Shown: in pieces, positions 29,522 through 42,318 of the stretch | How the letters are laid out: each line of letters starts with the position of its first letter | Numbering within the stretch: position 1 is the stretch's first letter | Source of the DNA: Ascidia mentula | Lineage: Eukaryota; Chordata; Ascidiacea; Phlebobranchia; Ascidiidae | Assembly (NCBI GenBank): GCA_947561715.1 | Contig: OX387201.1 | Span: forward strand, 3,800,001-3,864,000 | Direction: 5' to 3' | DNA: 64,000 nt | Program-made: the position numbers and the translations under genes | Notes under the pieces: generated by a model | Told to the model about the DNA's origin: nothing | The model's database searches: none | Seen by the model: only the letters and a program-made list of their open reading frames with translations

Positions 29522-32500
29522 TTTTACTTGCGGACCAGCAGGGGTATGTTGGCAAAAGGGTGCTGGTCAAATAAACGTGCTCTGGATTTTTTCCTGCCAG
29601 CGGTTTCTTCAACATGTCAAGGTTTTTCAGTTTAAAAGCTGACTGCCGCCTTTATGCTGGTGATTTTGAAAACTCTTAATTCCTCGATACGGCTTTTTAC
29701 CATAACATTATAATGTAATGATTTTACATTTTTTGGTTTGAAAACCTATTTCAGAAACCTGCAGAAAATATATTGATATAATATATATACATGTTCTTTG
29801 AGAAAACAAAACTATAAACTGAACAATATTACTGAAAAAGTAGCAAAAAGGGGCATGGATAATGTAGTTATGTACAGAGCGTCAACTTGTGCTTTGCATA
29901 GATTTGAATACAGCTATTGCTTCTGTTTTTAAGCACATTATACGTTAATTGTTGCACATCAACGTCTCGCACCTTCTACACCTAATTATCTAACAAACAG
30001 AGGGAAACCAAAACAAGCAACCAATTGTAACCGAACACACCATTGTTCAAAATAAAGACGTCTGATTAGTAAAGGTATCAGTTGCTTTGGGCTTTCGGTT
30101 GATCGTTTGGTCACTTTAGTTAACCTACATCTGATGACAAAACCTGTGGAACAAGGATTGAACGACTCGCTAAAAAAACGGCTGACGTTTGGAAAAAAGC
30201 GCCTATTGTTAGGTTCTGCCCTGCTGTGATTTGTTTGGTTTGTTCCCACACGTTAGTTCGGAAGTGGAAGGCCCGAGGAAAAGTGTTTGGCGCAGTGCAC
30301 GGCTTGAGTCCTTTTGCAAAGTAGATGGCTCCGTCGAAAGGCTACAGATCTTGCAGCAGCACCCGAAAATCGTATTAGTTCCGCAGACCTTCGGTAACAT
30401 ATACAACGCGGCACCGCTGAATGTTAATTGGAGAATTCGGCGGCTTGCACCACAAGTACGTGCTTTCACGGTTGGCGTACGCCAGTTGAGACACGACCTT
30501 CGGTTTTAATCCATTTTAATTAGCCCTTTGCAGCCCCATGGCCACCAAAACCAAACGACCGTGGCACTAAGACAAAACAACAAAAGTTGATTCCTGACCT
30601 GAACGAAACTTGCCCAGAAATCCCTTTGTATTTTACCTGGCAGCAAAACACGAATCACCAAAGTCCCTCTTATTTTGCACAAAATCACTTTCAGGTGATA
30701 TGCACCGGCTTTGCGTAGAATGTAACAAGAGTTTATTTAATGTATCTCCATAAGCACGAAATTGCACTATATGTTGAATGGTTCGTTCGCATCCTGTAGG
30801 TATAGATCATATTATTTTACTTAAAATGTATCAAGTATTAATTTTCTTTACGTACAACTTTACAGAGAGACCCAAAACAATGTGGACACCTTGTCCTAAC
30901 TTGTACATTGAAATTTTTGGTCTCTTTTGGTTTCAATTGCTGTAAAAGGTGCTTGTAATTATCTCTTTAGGACAGTCAAGGGCGTGAGCATTGTTGCGTC
31001 ACTGAGAGGCAAGGTGACGATAATGATCACGTTCCATTACCTTGTATCGTCACAATAGGGCAATGATCGGTGGTTTTCGAAGGTAGGTCAAAATGTGGTC
31101 AACAATTACCGTTTTTTTGTGGACTAATTACGAATATCCGTACAGTGACACGCCAAAAACTGCAAATTCACGCAACGTACTGCCAACAGTCACAAACCTT
31201 GTGACAATAATATGTTTGAAAATCGGTTGAAAAGGGATAAAAATGTAAGCATATTCAAATTTTAAACTAAGAGAACGGGGGTGCTTTTTGCAAAGTATGA
31301 CTGAAGCCTATCGACCAGTAAATGCTTAAAAGTTCATCGATCTCTCAAATTGTATCCAGTCGGCGAACACATAATGCTACTTCCACGATGACGTAAGCGT
31401 TTGGGTGTCCAGCACACCCAAGCAACGGCCAGAAACGTGAGCATCACTTTTAGTGCTGTGTGCTACATCGCGAACGCAACAAAAGCACGAATTCCCTTTT
31501 TACATTTTGATTGCTGTTTTTCAAAAAATCTGCTTATTTTGCTTAAAAGTGCGTGCACAGCATGGCGTATCTAAAAAGGTCAGAAGTTTGCAGCGACTTG
31601 AAGAAAGACAAAACGGTTTTAAAACCTTCCGAAATGCCTGCGTCGTAATTCGCAACGATAAAACTAAATGAGAAAACTCGGACAATTAAAATCGAACGCA
31701 GAGGATCGCGATTGCGCGATATACGAAACGCCAGAGGCGACTTTACGTGTCAGACCAACAATGCTGCCATAATTCTGGTATACATCACTAGTGCGTGTGT
31801 GGCAAGGCACGAGATGTCTGCCAGGCGACGACTGGTTGTAAATTCAAATGAATCTATTTGATTTGATTTTTAGACGGGGCACCTGTTGTACTTCCTGAAT
31901 TCGCCAACAAAAAATCTTGTCATTAAAGCCCGAATAAATTTCTGGTGTACGTTTTCGCAAAGTGGATGTCATGAAGGCATATACACGTAAAATCATCCGA
32001 AAACGCCCATCCGTAGTTTATGGAAATCACGGTGCACTGTAGCAATATAAATGGCAATAAAATGCGTATTGTCACGTGGCAATCGTGCATTCCCAAATTT
32101 GCTGCGCAACATATCTACCACAAAACCACTGTGTAAAGCACAAAGTCAATCACGCAATTGTTTTCAGACAGCTCTGTCTGTCACCATAAAAGCCGACTCG
32201 AAACCCTGACAAAAAATACATGACTATCTTTCGAATTTCCATCACAGCTTAAAACACAGAAACGCAAGGAATGTTTGGTAAAAAACGTTTGACAAAAACC
32301 TGTAAAAAATCTCGACTGTGCAGCGTAATAGCGCAGGGACAAAGCAGACACACTACCATATCGAGCTGCTAGATTTATCGCTTCGAGTCATCCATTAACC
32401 CGATAACCGCTGGAATTTACTATTGCGACAGACAGCCAGTACTGAGCACACACTCCATTGGCCTGTTTTAGGCTCGCGCGGCAATTCTCGCGTCCTCGTA

Positions 32501-34100
32501 AAATTACAAATGTCACCGTTTTATGTGTGTATCTTTCACAGATAAGTAAATTATTGTCAAAAAGTTGTCAACTGGTTAAAGTGAAAGTCCCTCAACGGCC
32601 AAGAATATCTCCCCCACCTGAAACTATATTTTAGCCAAGTAAAAGGGCGAGAAAATTGCAAAGTTTTTAGTCACAACCCCACCCCACAGATGAACTTCGT
32701 ATACAATTTTAGCGTTGGTTACTTGGCAATTTTCAAGCAAACTCTGCAACCAGGGTTACAAGGTTTCGAGTGGGCGAGAATACGGAGCATGCGGCCAATC
32801 AATTACACCACCAACAATTTTCCAATCGCCCCGAAAAAAGGTCGTCCAACACTCACTGACCAAAAGCAGTCCTGGCGAAGAGGATCTTCAAGTTTTAGTC
32901 ACCACATCCAAATAAACTGCCCAACTAGATACATCTGCCAAAAACGATCCAATCAAAAAAAAAACAATCAAAAAATTTAGTAAAATGAACGGAAGTGGCC
33001 GTTTATCGGTGAATTACAAACGTAACAAGTCTATCTACTGGGCAGGGTCGTCTCAGGCATCTGAAAACAAACTACGAAACTACGAAAGTTAATATATGAT
33101 TAACGCGAGCGCTCCAGGATGCTCAAACAGCCCCCAAGAGCCACAAAGCGTAAATCGAGAAAACAAGTGCTGGCGGCAAACTCCTCGCAAACAAATGACG
33201 TCACGGCGGTTAATTGGCTGAGTGAGAATTGAAAAGGATTCAGTTACGGAAGGTCAGGAAATGATAGTTTTTCATTGATTTGTCGTTTTTTTTTGTCGGA
33301 GATGCAATTGTCTGGATTTTTGTTTTTTTGCTGTACACATTTTTTTCAGCTGACTTTATATTTTTTATATATCTTAAAAGATACATAAAGTATTTTTCCT
33401 TTTGAGGAATATATGATTTTCAGTATGGCAGGCGGCGACTCATTAACACTGCTTCTTGCCAAACCGTGCGGACCCAATAACAGCCAAACACTCATAACCC
33501 ACTTGTATGCGGTCATCCACTCTATCCAACACGCGCGCCTGTGGCTTCAATCGCTGCATTTGCATCGCGGGGGAATGAAAAAAGCGAACCAACGAAATGA
33601 AACTGAACGAATAGGAATCGGTTCCTAGAAACAACAGGTTTCGGTAACTAACTGTATTGAAATGCGTTACACCATTGGGCGACGAACGCAGGGTCATTGC
33701 ACCACGATCACGTGACTACAATTGTCGCAATTTTCGAATTCGTGACCCTGCTCGAACTTACAACACTTTAGCAACGGAGACTGACTTCAGCCTAACTTCG
33801 ATAGTACAAACTACCAGCACACCAGAAATACGGTAGGAAGTCGACATAGGCAGACCGAGTGACGTCAGAATTTGTCGTGCGGACGTAAGTTTCATCTGTG
33901 GGAGAGGACAAATGCATAACCGTTAGTATATGAACGTCTGGGGCGGATGTTTACGCTACAAACCTAGCCGGGTGAGCTGCCGGTACAGCGATGGGCACGG
34001 TAAATGCACTTGCTGGCAGGAATAAGCGAGCATATCATAGTGATCCAAAACTGCGCTGTTTTGGGTTTAATAAAGACATATATATTATGCATACGGGTGT
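29522..34100. other. Upstream of TAO kinase; mostly non-coding
   Basis: This should contain the TAOK promoter and any 5' UTR exon; a possible splice acceptor for a 5' UTR exon precedes the ATG on the minus strand (around 29570). The stretch 30230-30510 is less AT-rich and open on both strands for about 85-90 codons, but I recognise no domain. 31000-31060 holds a GTGACGATA...TATCGTCAC inverted repeat. No gene can be supported between 30500 and 33900. Confidence 0.4.
33196..33217. promoter_or_regulatory. Palindromic CRE plus inverted CCAAT box
   Basis: A full CRE/ATF palindrome TGACGTCA (33196-33203) is followed ten bases later by ATTGG (33213-33217), within a locally GC-richer patch. The spacing resembles core promoters bound by CREB/ATF and NF-Y. 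Two more perfect TGACGTCA sites lie at 33860-33867 and 34328-34335. Which gene this would serve is unknown; TAOK starts 3.7 kb downstream on the minus strand. Confidence 0.35.
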
Positions 34101-34426
34101 TATTAATGTTGTATTTACACGGTGTTAACGTTACCATACCTGTCCTTCCTAAGATACAAGACCAAGCAACCGATGCCCACAATGAGTAATATTTTATCTG
34201 CGTGTGCCGCTGACAGGTTTAGTAATACGGGTCGACATATTGCTGTCAGAACGCCAAGCATTAAAAGGCAGGAGCCCTTGGTGGGGTTTGATTTGTCCCA
34301 ACGTGCTGCTGGTATTTCATTCCACAGTGACGTCAGGAAAGCGTCGTGCCGCAGCTGCAGGAGACTATACGCAAGGCACAGAAACTGACATCTCCCACCA
34401 CAAGAGAAAAATCTACTAACCGCCAT
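33966..34426 (-). CDS. Possible two-exon small membrane protein, unknown
   Basis: An ATG at 34426 opens a minus-strand frame that runs to about 34135, where CAG is followed by a GTATGG donor. It encodes a short Cys-containing N-terminus and two hydrophobic stretches (LLMLGVLTAICRPVLLNL and ILLIVGIGCLVLYL) ending in basic LRKD. A TGCCAG acceptor near 34015 would add about 17 residues and a stop near 33966, for a protein of about 112 aa. I recognise no family. The second exon is speculative; the frame could also be chance. Confidence 0.25.
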
Positions 34427-36738
34427 CTAATCTTGGCAGCACTGCATGCCTCCGAAGCCAAATGTACAAGACAAAAAGCAATTCAACATTAATCCCTCAA
34501 GTATTAGTATGTTGTAAAAATGACCTTATTCCACTAAAACAACCAACTCCCTACTATAACGCTAATAAACGGTATGGTTCCTCAATTCTTGTATGTATCA
34601 TTAACACACATATTTAAATAAAAAGAATCAATGTTTGTTTTGGTTCAGGATACATATATACTGTATATGGGTATTGCTGGGTTACTGGTGTTTTCAGGGA
34701 ACTATACTTTTCCTGAAATGGCTGAAGGCCGAATCAAGATCTTGTACACACAGACAAAATAAAAATGCATCAAAACTTTTCCAATATATATATATACATA
34801 TGACAAAGTGACCAACTGTTTTCCATACTTATCAGTTTCGGGTAAGATATAGGTTATCTGGCAAAACCAGTAGGTTGAGGCTACTATAATTTCTCATCAC
34901 TTATCACGTTGAAACAAACAACAAGTTGGGCACGACATAAACTGCTTTGCCGAGAAGTGAGTATTATGTCCGCAAACATAACAAACCACAATCCACTTAT
35001 AATTGACAGAATTTCATGTGCTAAGACCTTTCAAAGTGACAACTTGTCCAAGCCCAACGCAACACCACAATAAACAGAAAAGTACAATATACACTTGAAT
35101 TGTTACTGCTAGTTGCAAGAAATATCTGCATTGGCTAATTATGTGGACTAAAATAATTTGTTATGCTCCAAGGAAAATTACCACAACTATTTCCTTGAGA
35201 ACAATTTAAGCGTCCACATCTAGACATGTACATTAGTTACATTCTAGGATCAGCTGAAATTAAAAAAAACTTCAAGCTATGATGAAAACATGCTGCCATA
35301 AGATGTAAACAACGAGGCAATTTTGCAAAACATAAAAAAAACATGTAAAATGAAAAGCAAAAATACATTCTCAAATATTAAAGCCTAAGTTTTATTATTA
35401 CAGGCAATAATCTTGAATTTAAAAAAATCAAATTTTCAATTATATTCCTAATGTAGCCTACCTGATATAACTTTTTTAAGGTGCGTTTACTACATTATGT
35501 CATTACACTTGCTACGTGTACAATTACTTACAGTCAATAAAAACACATAAACAAAAAAACTGGGTCTGGTTTGTCATTTCTTCCTTAATTACCAACAACG
35601 CCAACAACCTTCCTTCCACTTTCCGCTCGATGCAGTTTCCTTCGTCGTGGGTTGGGCATTTGCGCAACGATCCGTGACGAAATTATTATGACGGGCCATG
35701 ACGTTTATTGTATGACTTTACTTGAGATATTTTGACAATTGACATCACAAACACTAAAAATGTCATTGTCTTTGTTCAATCACTTGCCCATGGAACAAAT
35801 AAGATCAACTACAATTTAAATTAAACAAAAGAAACAAAATTGTGCATCTGGTACTCAACCTTTCTACACTTGTAGATTTGTAAAATTTCAAAACAAGTTA
35901 CGGAAACTAAACCAAAACGTTACAAACTAAGCACATTGAGGCAAAAATACGCACCATGCACTAAAAGAATTTATTTATTACAGGGTCAGAGCTAAGAAAC
36001 ACTGTTCCAGTTCATGAGCAGGAAGATCACTTCACATAGACATATGTTTTATTTTTTATGGCCTACGTTATTTGAGTGCCTAGAACATTATCGAAAGTGT
36101 ATCGAAACATGATAACAAAGATTTCGCAAACTTGCTATTGACGAGGACTGCAATAGGCATACTGCACAAAGGAACATCACCTATACGTACGTTTAAAAAA
36201 AAAAAAACAGTTTTTGACATTTGCAGAGAAGGCTATCATACCGAAGCATTTTGACTACCCGATGACGAAAATCCTCACAAACCGTCCTGTTTTATTTTCG
36301 TAATATCAACAGAAATCAGTAGCGACAAATTTGTTTGTGTGGTTGCATATACACAGATGCCAATAAAGTTTTATACACAGATATAATTTTGTCCATTCAA
36401 AAATTAGGTTAAAACTCTACGAATTCATCTTCATCGTAACATGTAGCTTATGCACATATATGTAGTCGTCACGTCACCAGTCGAAATGATTGCTGCAAGT
36501 TGTTGTGCGTATTCGCTGACGTTTGCGAGAAATAAAATGAATTGAATTGAATTGAATTGTAGCGAAGTAATACCATGCAATTAATAGACTTTTTGTTTTG
36601 ATGACTGGTTTCAAACTGGTACATTTATGGCATGGTTAAGTAAAGAACCAGGCAAAAAATGCTACAAATTTTGCCGTCAGTATTTAGAAACGAGAAGCAA
36701 GGTAGGCTATTTACAGAGAAGTTACAATGAATGGTCTC
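34427..36738. other. Intergenic DNA between the small frame and the first calpain
   Basis: AT-rich with no supported coding exon. It includes a short TA-rich tract near 34784 and a retrotransposon-like 3' tail near 36500-36559, listed separately. The 3' UTR of the first calpain gene should occupy the right-hand end. Confidence 0.45.
36500..36559 (+). mobile_element. Non-LTR retrotransposon-type 3' tail with (GAATT)n
   Basis: A sequence with AATAAA at about 36530 runs into four tandem copies of GAATT. Short pentamer-repeat tails after a poly(A)-signal-like motif are typical of 3' ends of several LINE and SINE groups. No reverse transcriptase is visible upstream, so this is at most a heavily 5'-truncated copy. 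The clade cannot be named. Confidence 0.35.
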
Positions 36739-39700
36739 TCAATTCAGCTTTTGAAGATCCACAGGTTTCTCGGTAAAGATACGCAGCAGGAATTTGCTGG
36801 TCTTGCTGACTTTATGAACAGAAGGCACAACCACGTAGTAGCCGGGGTCAAGCAGACCAGTAACAGTGACCTCGTGGCGATTTGTGTAATTTCCGCTAGA
36901 CAGGACCTCTTTGTCCAAGGATCCGACTTGAAGTTTCCCCTTCGGACGTTCTTTGACCTTAAATGGATTTTGAACTAATTTTTAATTTTGCCTTTCTTTA
37001 CTCATTTTTAACTGTTAGCAGTGGTTGTGTAAACAGTTTTTCCGTCATCACACTATAATCGTCAATTTTTCTAGCCCAATGGCATTACAGTGGCATGGCA
37101 ACAACATATATGCAAACGTTTTTTCATGACCAGAAGCTTTGAGAGAACAAAACGCGCCTTTGCGTGGACCTTTTTTGCTGGTGATTACATGAAATGAAAC
37201 CCAGAGGGGAACCTTTACTTTTAAGCAGACAAAGGTTTTCGTTTGTATCGTTTGCTATTCATGCACCCTAGACTGGAATGGAACCTGTACCACCCTCTGG
37301 TTGGGCGTGGTCATGGCATCATGCAGCAAAACCCAACGCGATCACGTAGTGAATAATAAAAGCTAAGTGTTATCCTTGATAAGATCATCCACATTTCACC
37401 ACTGAACATTCAGTAGAGTGAAAATCCAACTTAGTTTCGGAATCTTAATCAAATTTGAAATACTCACCTTGTATATACTCAGAGATAGATGGAGATTCTT
37501 TGCTCCCTGAGGCTTCAATGCTCTGACGGATTCCTGCATCAAACCAAGAGCCACAGAGCATTTTCCCTCCTCCTCCGGTTCGTCTTCGTCAGGATCAAAA
37601 TCATCTGAAAAAAGAATACCCGTCAATAACAAAATAGGGTGTAGACGGAAAGCGTATGCTTGATTTAACAGACAAACATACTTAGATTCGCAAAATCTTA
37701 AATTTGGAGGGGTTGTTTTGACTCCTGTCAACTTTATTTTATACAAAACATAATAAGCATCCTCATAAACGCGGCTCCAGATACATGGGTTGTCGACCTC
37801 TGTATCAGTCCAAGCTATAACACTTATACCAACATATAAACCAACCTGGTTCCGTGAGCTCCATGAAGTACTGGGGATTTTTTAGGTACAGGGATTCGGC
37901 ATCGGATTTTCCTACCGCCCATTCCCCGTATATCATCGACCTCAACCATCTACGTGGTTATATTAACGTTAGTTCGACTGTAATATAATTTCCAGGCTAT
38001 ATTTTTTGTGTGTTTATAAAACAAAATTGCACTAGTCGAGTATTTGCTTCATTTATCACGACAAAAAATTAAAAGTAACCTGTCACCGGAGGGCGCCCCG
38101 TCGCCATCAAAATCAGGACCAACTGTGCAAACCGTAATTCTCGAAAAATAATGAGAAAGGTCGTCAATGGTCATCCACCATTCGCCGTTGTCTTGGTTCT
38201 CATACAACTTCCGCTTCACTTTTTTGCTGACGTGATCCCAAGTTGGCGACCTGAAAATGATGACATTTCGGCCGTGATGTAACTGTTCGTTAATATTTGA
38301 TAAACTGATCGCTTATGGTTCTTAAACTTTTTAAGAGAGTCTTGTTTCTGATATGCTTTCACAAACTGGTGAAAAAACTGTATCTGGCTTACAATCAGAA
38401 GAAATATTGGGTATTGGAAATATTGGGTAATGCTTTAAAAATCTTGCTGTTTGATTTTAAACATTGGTTAAAAACATTAGACAAAAGCGCTAAAACGCTT
38501 CAATCGGCATCGAAGTTCAACATACTCATCACTCCAATCTCCTTTCCATTCAGTGCTGTTTCCCCATGGATTTCTTATTTTCACCAGGCTTACCTTGGCT
38601 GCCTTGTAAGTCACCTTTGTAAGTATATACAATTATGAATAAAACTTTACCACTGAATAGAGTTTAAAGTATTGGAAGTTAATGCGCAGTATTCGCTTGT
38701 GAAGATGTCTCGTTTACGTGATCTTTGTACTAAACCAAACTTTGCGCCGGCTTCAAACCAAGCAACAATATACACGTGTATGCAATATGATCTAAACAAC
38801 ATTTGGTCAGTGACCTGCCTTAGTCATAACTTATAAGTAATGCAGTTGTAACCTTGGAAACTTTCAGCACGGTGTAGGCGTGGGCACCGATCAATCCAGT
38901 TTCTTGACTGTTTACCGTTTGACGGCTGATGGCAGCGCACACAAAGCTACGGGAACGTGTCGCCCTGAAAAGAAACCGCGTACCTTAAATTTGAAACGAA
39001 AATACAAGCAACCTTGCTTTTGCTGAGCGGAAATTACTTTTTCAGCACGATAAAGAGATGGTTTGGCGTTTTTGGGCCGAGGTCGTATCTTACGGCAATG
39101 CCCCCGGTAAGGTCTTCCAATGCTTCCGTGGTACTTCCACCTTCTATCGCTTGGTACGACTTGTGAAACCTTTAACATACAATAATGTTTTTTTTTCCCA
39201 ACTTAAATCGAACAAAAATCAATAAAAGGTCTCTATACTTTGCGTAAGCCTTTTCCACCAGAGGGAGCCAGAACTCATCTGGGTCACTAGAATGTCCAAA
39301 GAAGAGTGAGCCGTTCAGGGTGGGCAGGGCGTCGTCGATTATCACGTCAACCCACTGCCCGAAGCGCCAAAATCGAAAATGAAACAACCCTACATAATTC
39401 GGCCCAGTCATGTCTTGGTGTTTTGGTATCACCTGAAAAAACAGACGAAGAAATGTCATCTGACGTCATATCGTTTGTTGCTGAAACCGAGTGTTCTTAG
39501 TTTCGGTGGTCAAGGTATTAAAATCCGTAACTAAAATACAATCACCCTTGCAGGGGCATTAAACCGAATGCAACGACACTCACGTATAAATGATGCCAGA
39601 ATTACGAACCTTTCTAAAAAACTTGGGGGATCTGGACATTGCAGCGCACGAAGCTAAAAACCAGCAGTCGCCCAGGCTACCCTGGCGAATATCCTCACTG

Positions 39701-40683
39701 CTGAAACCATCCTTCATCAGACTGGGATTCTCGGACAGTTCCTACAGACAATGCGTGGCTTAAATAATGCCTAAGGAAAATATATTTTAAAGACCTTGAC
39801 TTTCTACATTTACAGTGTTCCGGTTTTTACTTTATCACGGATAAAACACTACGAAATTTTCAAAGCATATTGTTTTGCACGTAACGCCATATGTCTATTA
39901 AACGATATTAATGTTGCGTAAAACCATCCGACACAAATTGAACAACATAAAATAAAACGTGACAGACACTACACCAAAAGTATTCAAAGTAGCCATTCTT
40001 ACAAAACGCGATTCCTCCAAAAAAAATTGGAAATTGAAATCTGTAGAAATGTTAGTTTGACTTCAACTATACCGTAGGTCTCTGCCACTTAATTTTCTCC
40101 CAGCGACTGGGTATAGGGGGATAATGGAGCGACTTGGCATCGCTTGGGAAGTCTGGGTCGTTGTAGAGGTACGACTGGCCCTGCCGCTTAAGTTTCTTCT
40201 GGATGTTTCTTATCTCCCGGTATTTCTTCAAAAAAAATACGGTCATAATTCAACTTTTGCAGTGTAGGCAACCATGGTATGATGTCTTAAGTGCTATAGT
40301 TAATATAGAGACCTTCATGTGGCATATTGATTTAAATCAATTTAAATAGCACCCGTGGAAATGAGTAAGAGCTGGCAAAAGATGCACACCAAACAAAGCA
40401 GAACGAGACGCAATAAACATATGTCTGTCAATGGGGTTCGAACTCACATCCAAACGTACTTTGCATTGGTGATTTGCAAACGAATGTTGGTTACACAACT
40501 GCAACTACTTACCGACTCGACTAAGTATTCTTTAGTTGTTAAGCTTCCTTTAACATTTTCCACAATATTCGGATTGGCCTCGACTTCAGACTCCATTAGT
40601 GTTGGGTCTTCGTCGATGACGTCAAACTCTGTGTCATTTCTTACGTCAACCAATGCGGAATCAAGACTCTGTTGGTTTCCCAT
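36739..40683 (-). CDS. Calpain A: non-classical calpain, possible N-myristoylation, no penta-EF-hand
   Basis: Eleven minus-strand exons: 40513-40683, 40073-40225, 39610-39741, 39239-39432, 39038-39169, 38853-38964, 38526-38614, 38080-38250, 37846-37949, 37468-37604, 36739-36957, encoding 537 aa with every phase consistent. The protease core is intact: Cys134 in [11 protein letters not shown], His289 in TGLIGAHAY and Asn313 in KIRNPWG, with DLTGG and NGEWWM between and after. Residues about 355-535 form the beta-sandwich that follows the protease core (domain III), ending [16 protein letters not shown] and a TGA, so no calcium-binding EF-hand domain follows. The N-terminus MGNQQS fits the myristoylation pattern Gly2/Ser6. 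An acidic loop ([15 protein letters not shown]) lies in domain III. Calpains are calcium-regulated cytosolic cysteine proteases; membrane anchoring is inferred. Exon lengths match calpain C almost exactly. Confidence 0.92.
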
Positions 40684-42318
40684 AATTCAAGTCCAGTTGA
40701 ACAATCCTAATTAAAGTCCTGTGGAATAAACACGTTTAAACTCGTTAAGCGTAGATAGCTTGAAACAGTGTTTAAATTATCTTCGTGTAGTGCAAGTAAA
40801 ACTATTCATAACCAAACAAATATTTTCAATTCGAAACTTTTGTCAGCAGAGCAATAAACTATGTTTCTTTTTTCGATATATATTTAAAAGGGCACCTTAA
40901 AGCGACGTGCTTATGCTGTGCCACAAATGAGAGCCAAACGTTTTATAGTATTTTCGTTCTGGTAAGAAAAAGGCATTATGTGATGGGTGACCCAACCTAG
41001 CAACAAACCGACTAAACGACGGTAGGTTTCCCATGCAGCGCGTGCAGCTCTGCAAACTGAGAAAAATGTGTGTTGCAAATGGTTTATTACGTTGCAATTA
41101 GGTTCATTTATTTCATAAAATTACTTGTGGCTGAAACATTGTTTGACATAAAAAGCATTGGAGACATAAACCAGGCTTTTAACCAGTTATCCCCAATCGC
41201 ATCATAATTCTATACTGTTCGAGTTAACCATGTTTTCCGCCACCAACATTTTCGCAATAAAACTGTGATCTTGCAGAGGGCTTAATGCCACGGAACCACG
41301 TTATTATTTAACTGTTGCAATCAACAATCCAAAATTTCGGACTGTTTTTGCATAAGGCTACAACACACCAAACGACTGCAGAGGTTATGTAATCCCGAAT
41401 GGGAAATGGAAAAAAAATGGGAAAGAATTTTTTATAACGTCATGGATGTTTGTGTGGCTCACATATGAGTTTTGTGGACTTTGGGTTTTGAGTTTTGTGG
41501 ACTTTGGGCCGAAAAATCTGGTGGTTTTGTGCAGAAATGAAAATTCGTGGAAAAATCCATGAATCATGCGTAATGTTGTTCGTGTGTATGCGCCGTAACA
41601 CCGCAGACCAGAACTATTGCGCTTGGCTTTCAGAAATTACTTGGAAAAATCACTGAAACGTGCAATAGACGTTCTGGATGAATGTATAAATTCAAACGCA
41701 TGCTTGTACAAAACACTGTGAAAAAAAACTCCAGCTAATGTTACAAAGAAACCAGTGTTGCATACGACTGAACGATTATATAGATGCGTGGAAAGTTGCT
41801 TGTTGGAATTCTGAGCATGTTTTGAGAAGTTCGCCGTGGTTTTAGGCATTTGTAGTCAATTAGTTGATAGGAGCCAGGTGGCGTTAAAGAGTAATAAAAA
41901 AGCAACATCTCTTATCCATGTCCAAAAATCGAAGTCAAAATTAATTGCTCGACGATTCCTTCAGCCACTCACAACAAACAAAGACACTTGGAGTTGATTT
42001 GTAATTGAATGTGTACAGGTACCATCAAATTCCGCCAAAACCAACGTTCAAATCGACAAAATTGCCAAGTTTTGAGCACACAACAATACAATCAACTGAG
42101 GCATTCATATTTAGACGCAGATATCACTTTGTTGTTTTCATGATTGATCGCGAAACAATAACTTCAACTGCATTTGTGATATATTGCTTTTGTAGCTCAA
42201 CTCATATGTACAGTAAACAACATGGTTATAAGGGTTGCAAACTTTAGTATGAAAACACGTGGTAGGGAAAGAAGGAGGCTACTGGTGACTGGAATAGAAC
42301 CAATTATACATTGTTCTC
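40684..42318. other. Region upstream of calpain A
   Basis: No coding exon supported. It contains a short direct duplication at about 41468-41508, where GAGTTTTGTGGACTTTGGG occurs twice in a row, and otherwise unremarkable AT-rich sequence. The calpain A promoter and the 3' flank of the broken calpain copy must lie here. Confidence 0.45.

Noticed and set aside
30209-30509. Overlapping open frames on both strands, about 86-92 codons
   Set aside because: Neither shows a recognisable domain or splice partners. It may be an old repeat fragment, but nothing supports a gene.
31009-31057. GTGACGATA...TATCGTCAC inverted repeat as a regulatory hairpin
   Set aside because: A nine-base stem with a loop of about 25 bases is common by chance in this much sequence, and no other signal supports it.
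31453-31671. Plus-strand frame and an internal ATGGCGTATC start
   Set aside because: The frames are short and unmatched, and no donor keeps a plausible exon. Left as chance.
40430-40460. tRNA-like GGTTCGAACTC motif
   Set aside because: A T-loop-like sequence only; no matching acceptor or anticodon stem could be drawn on either strand.
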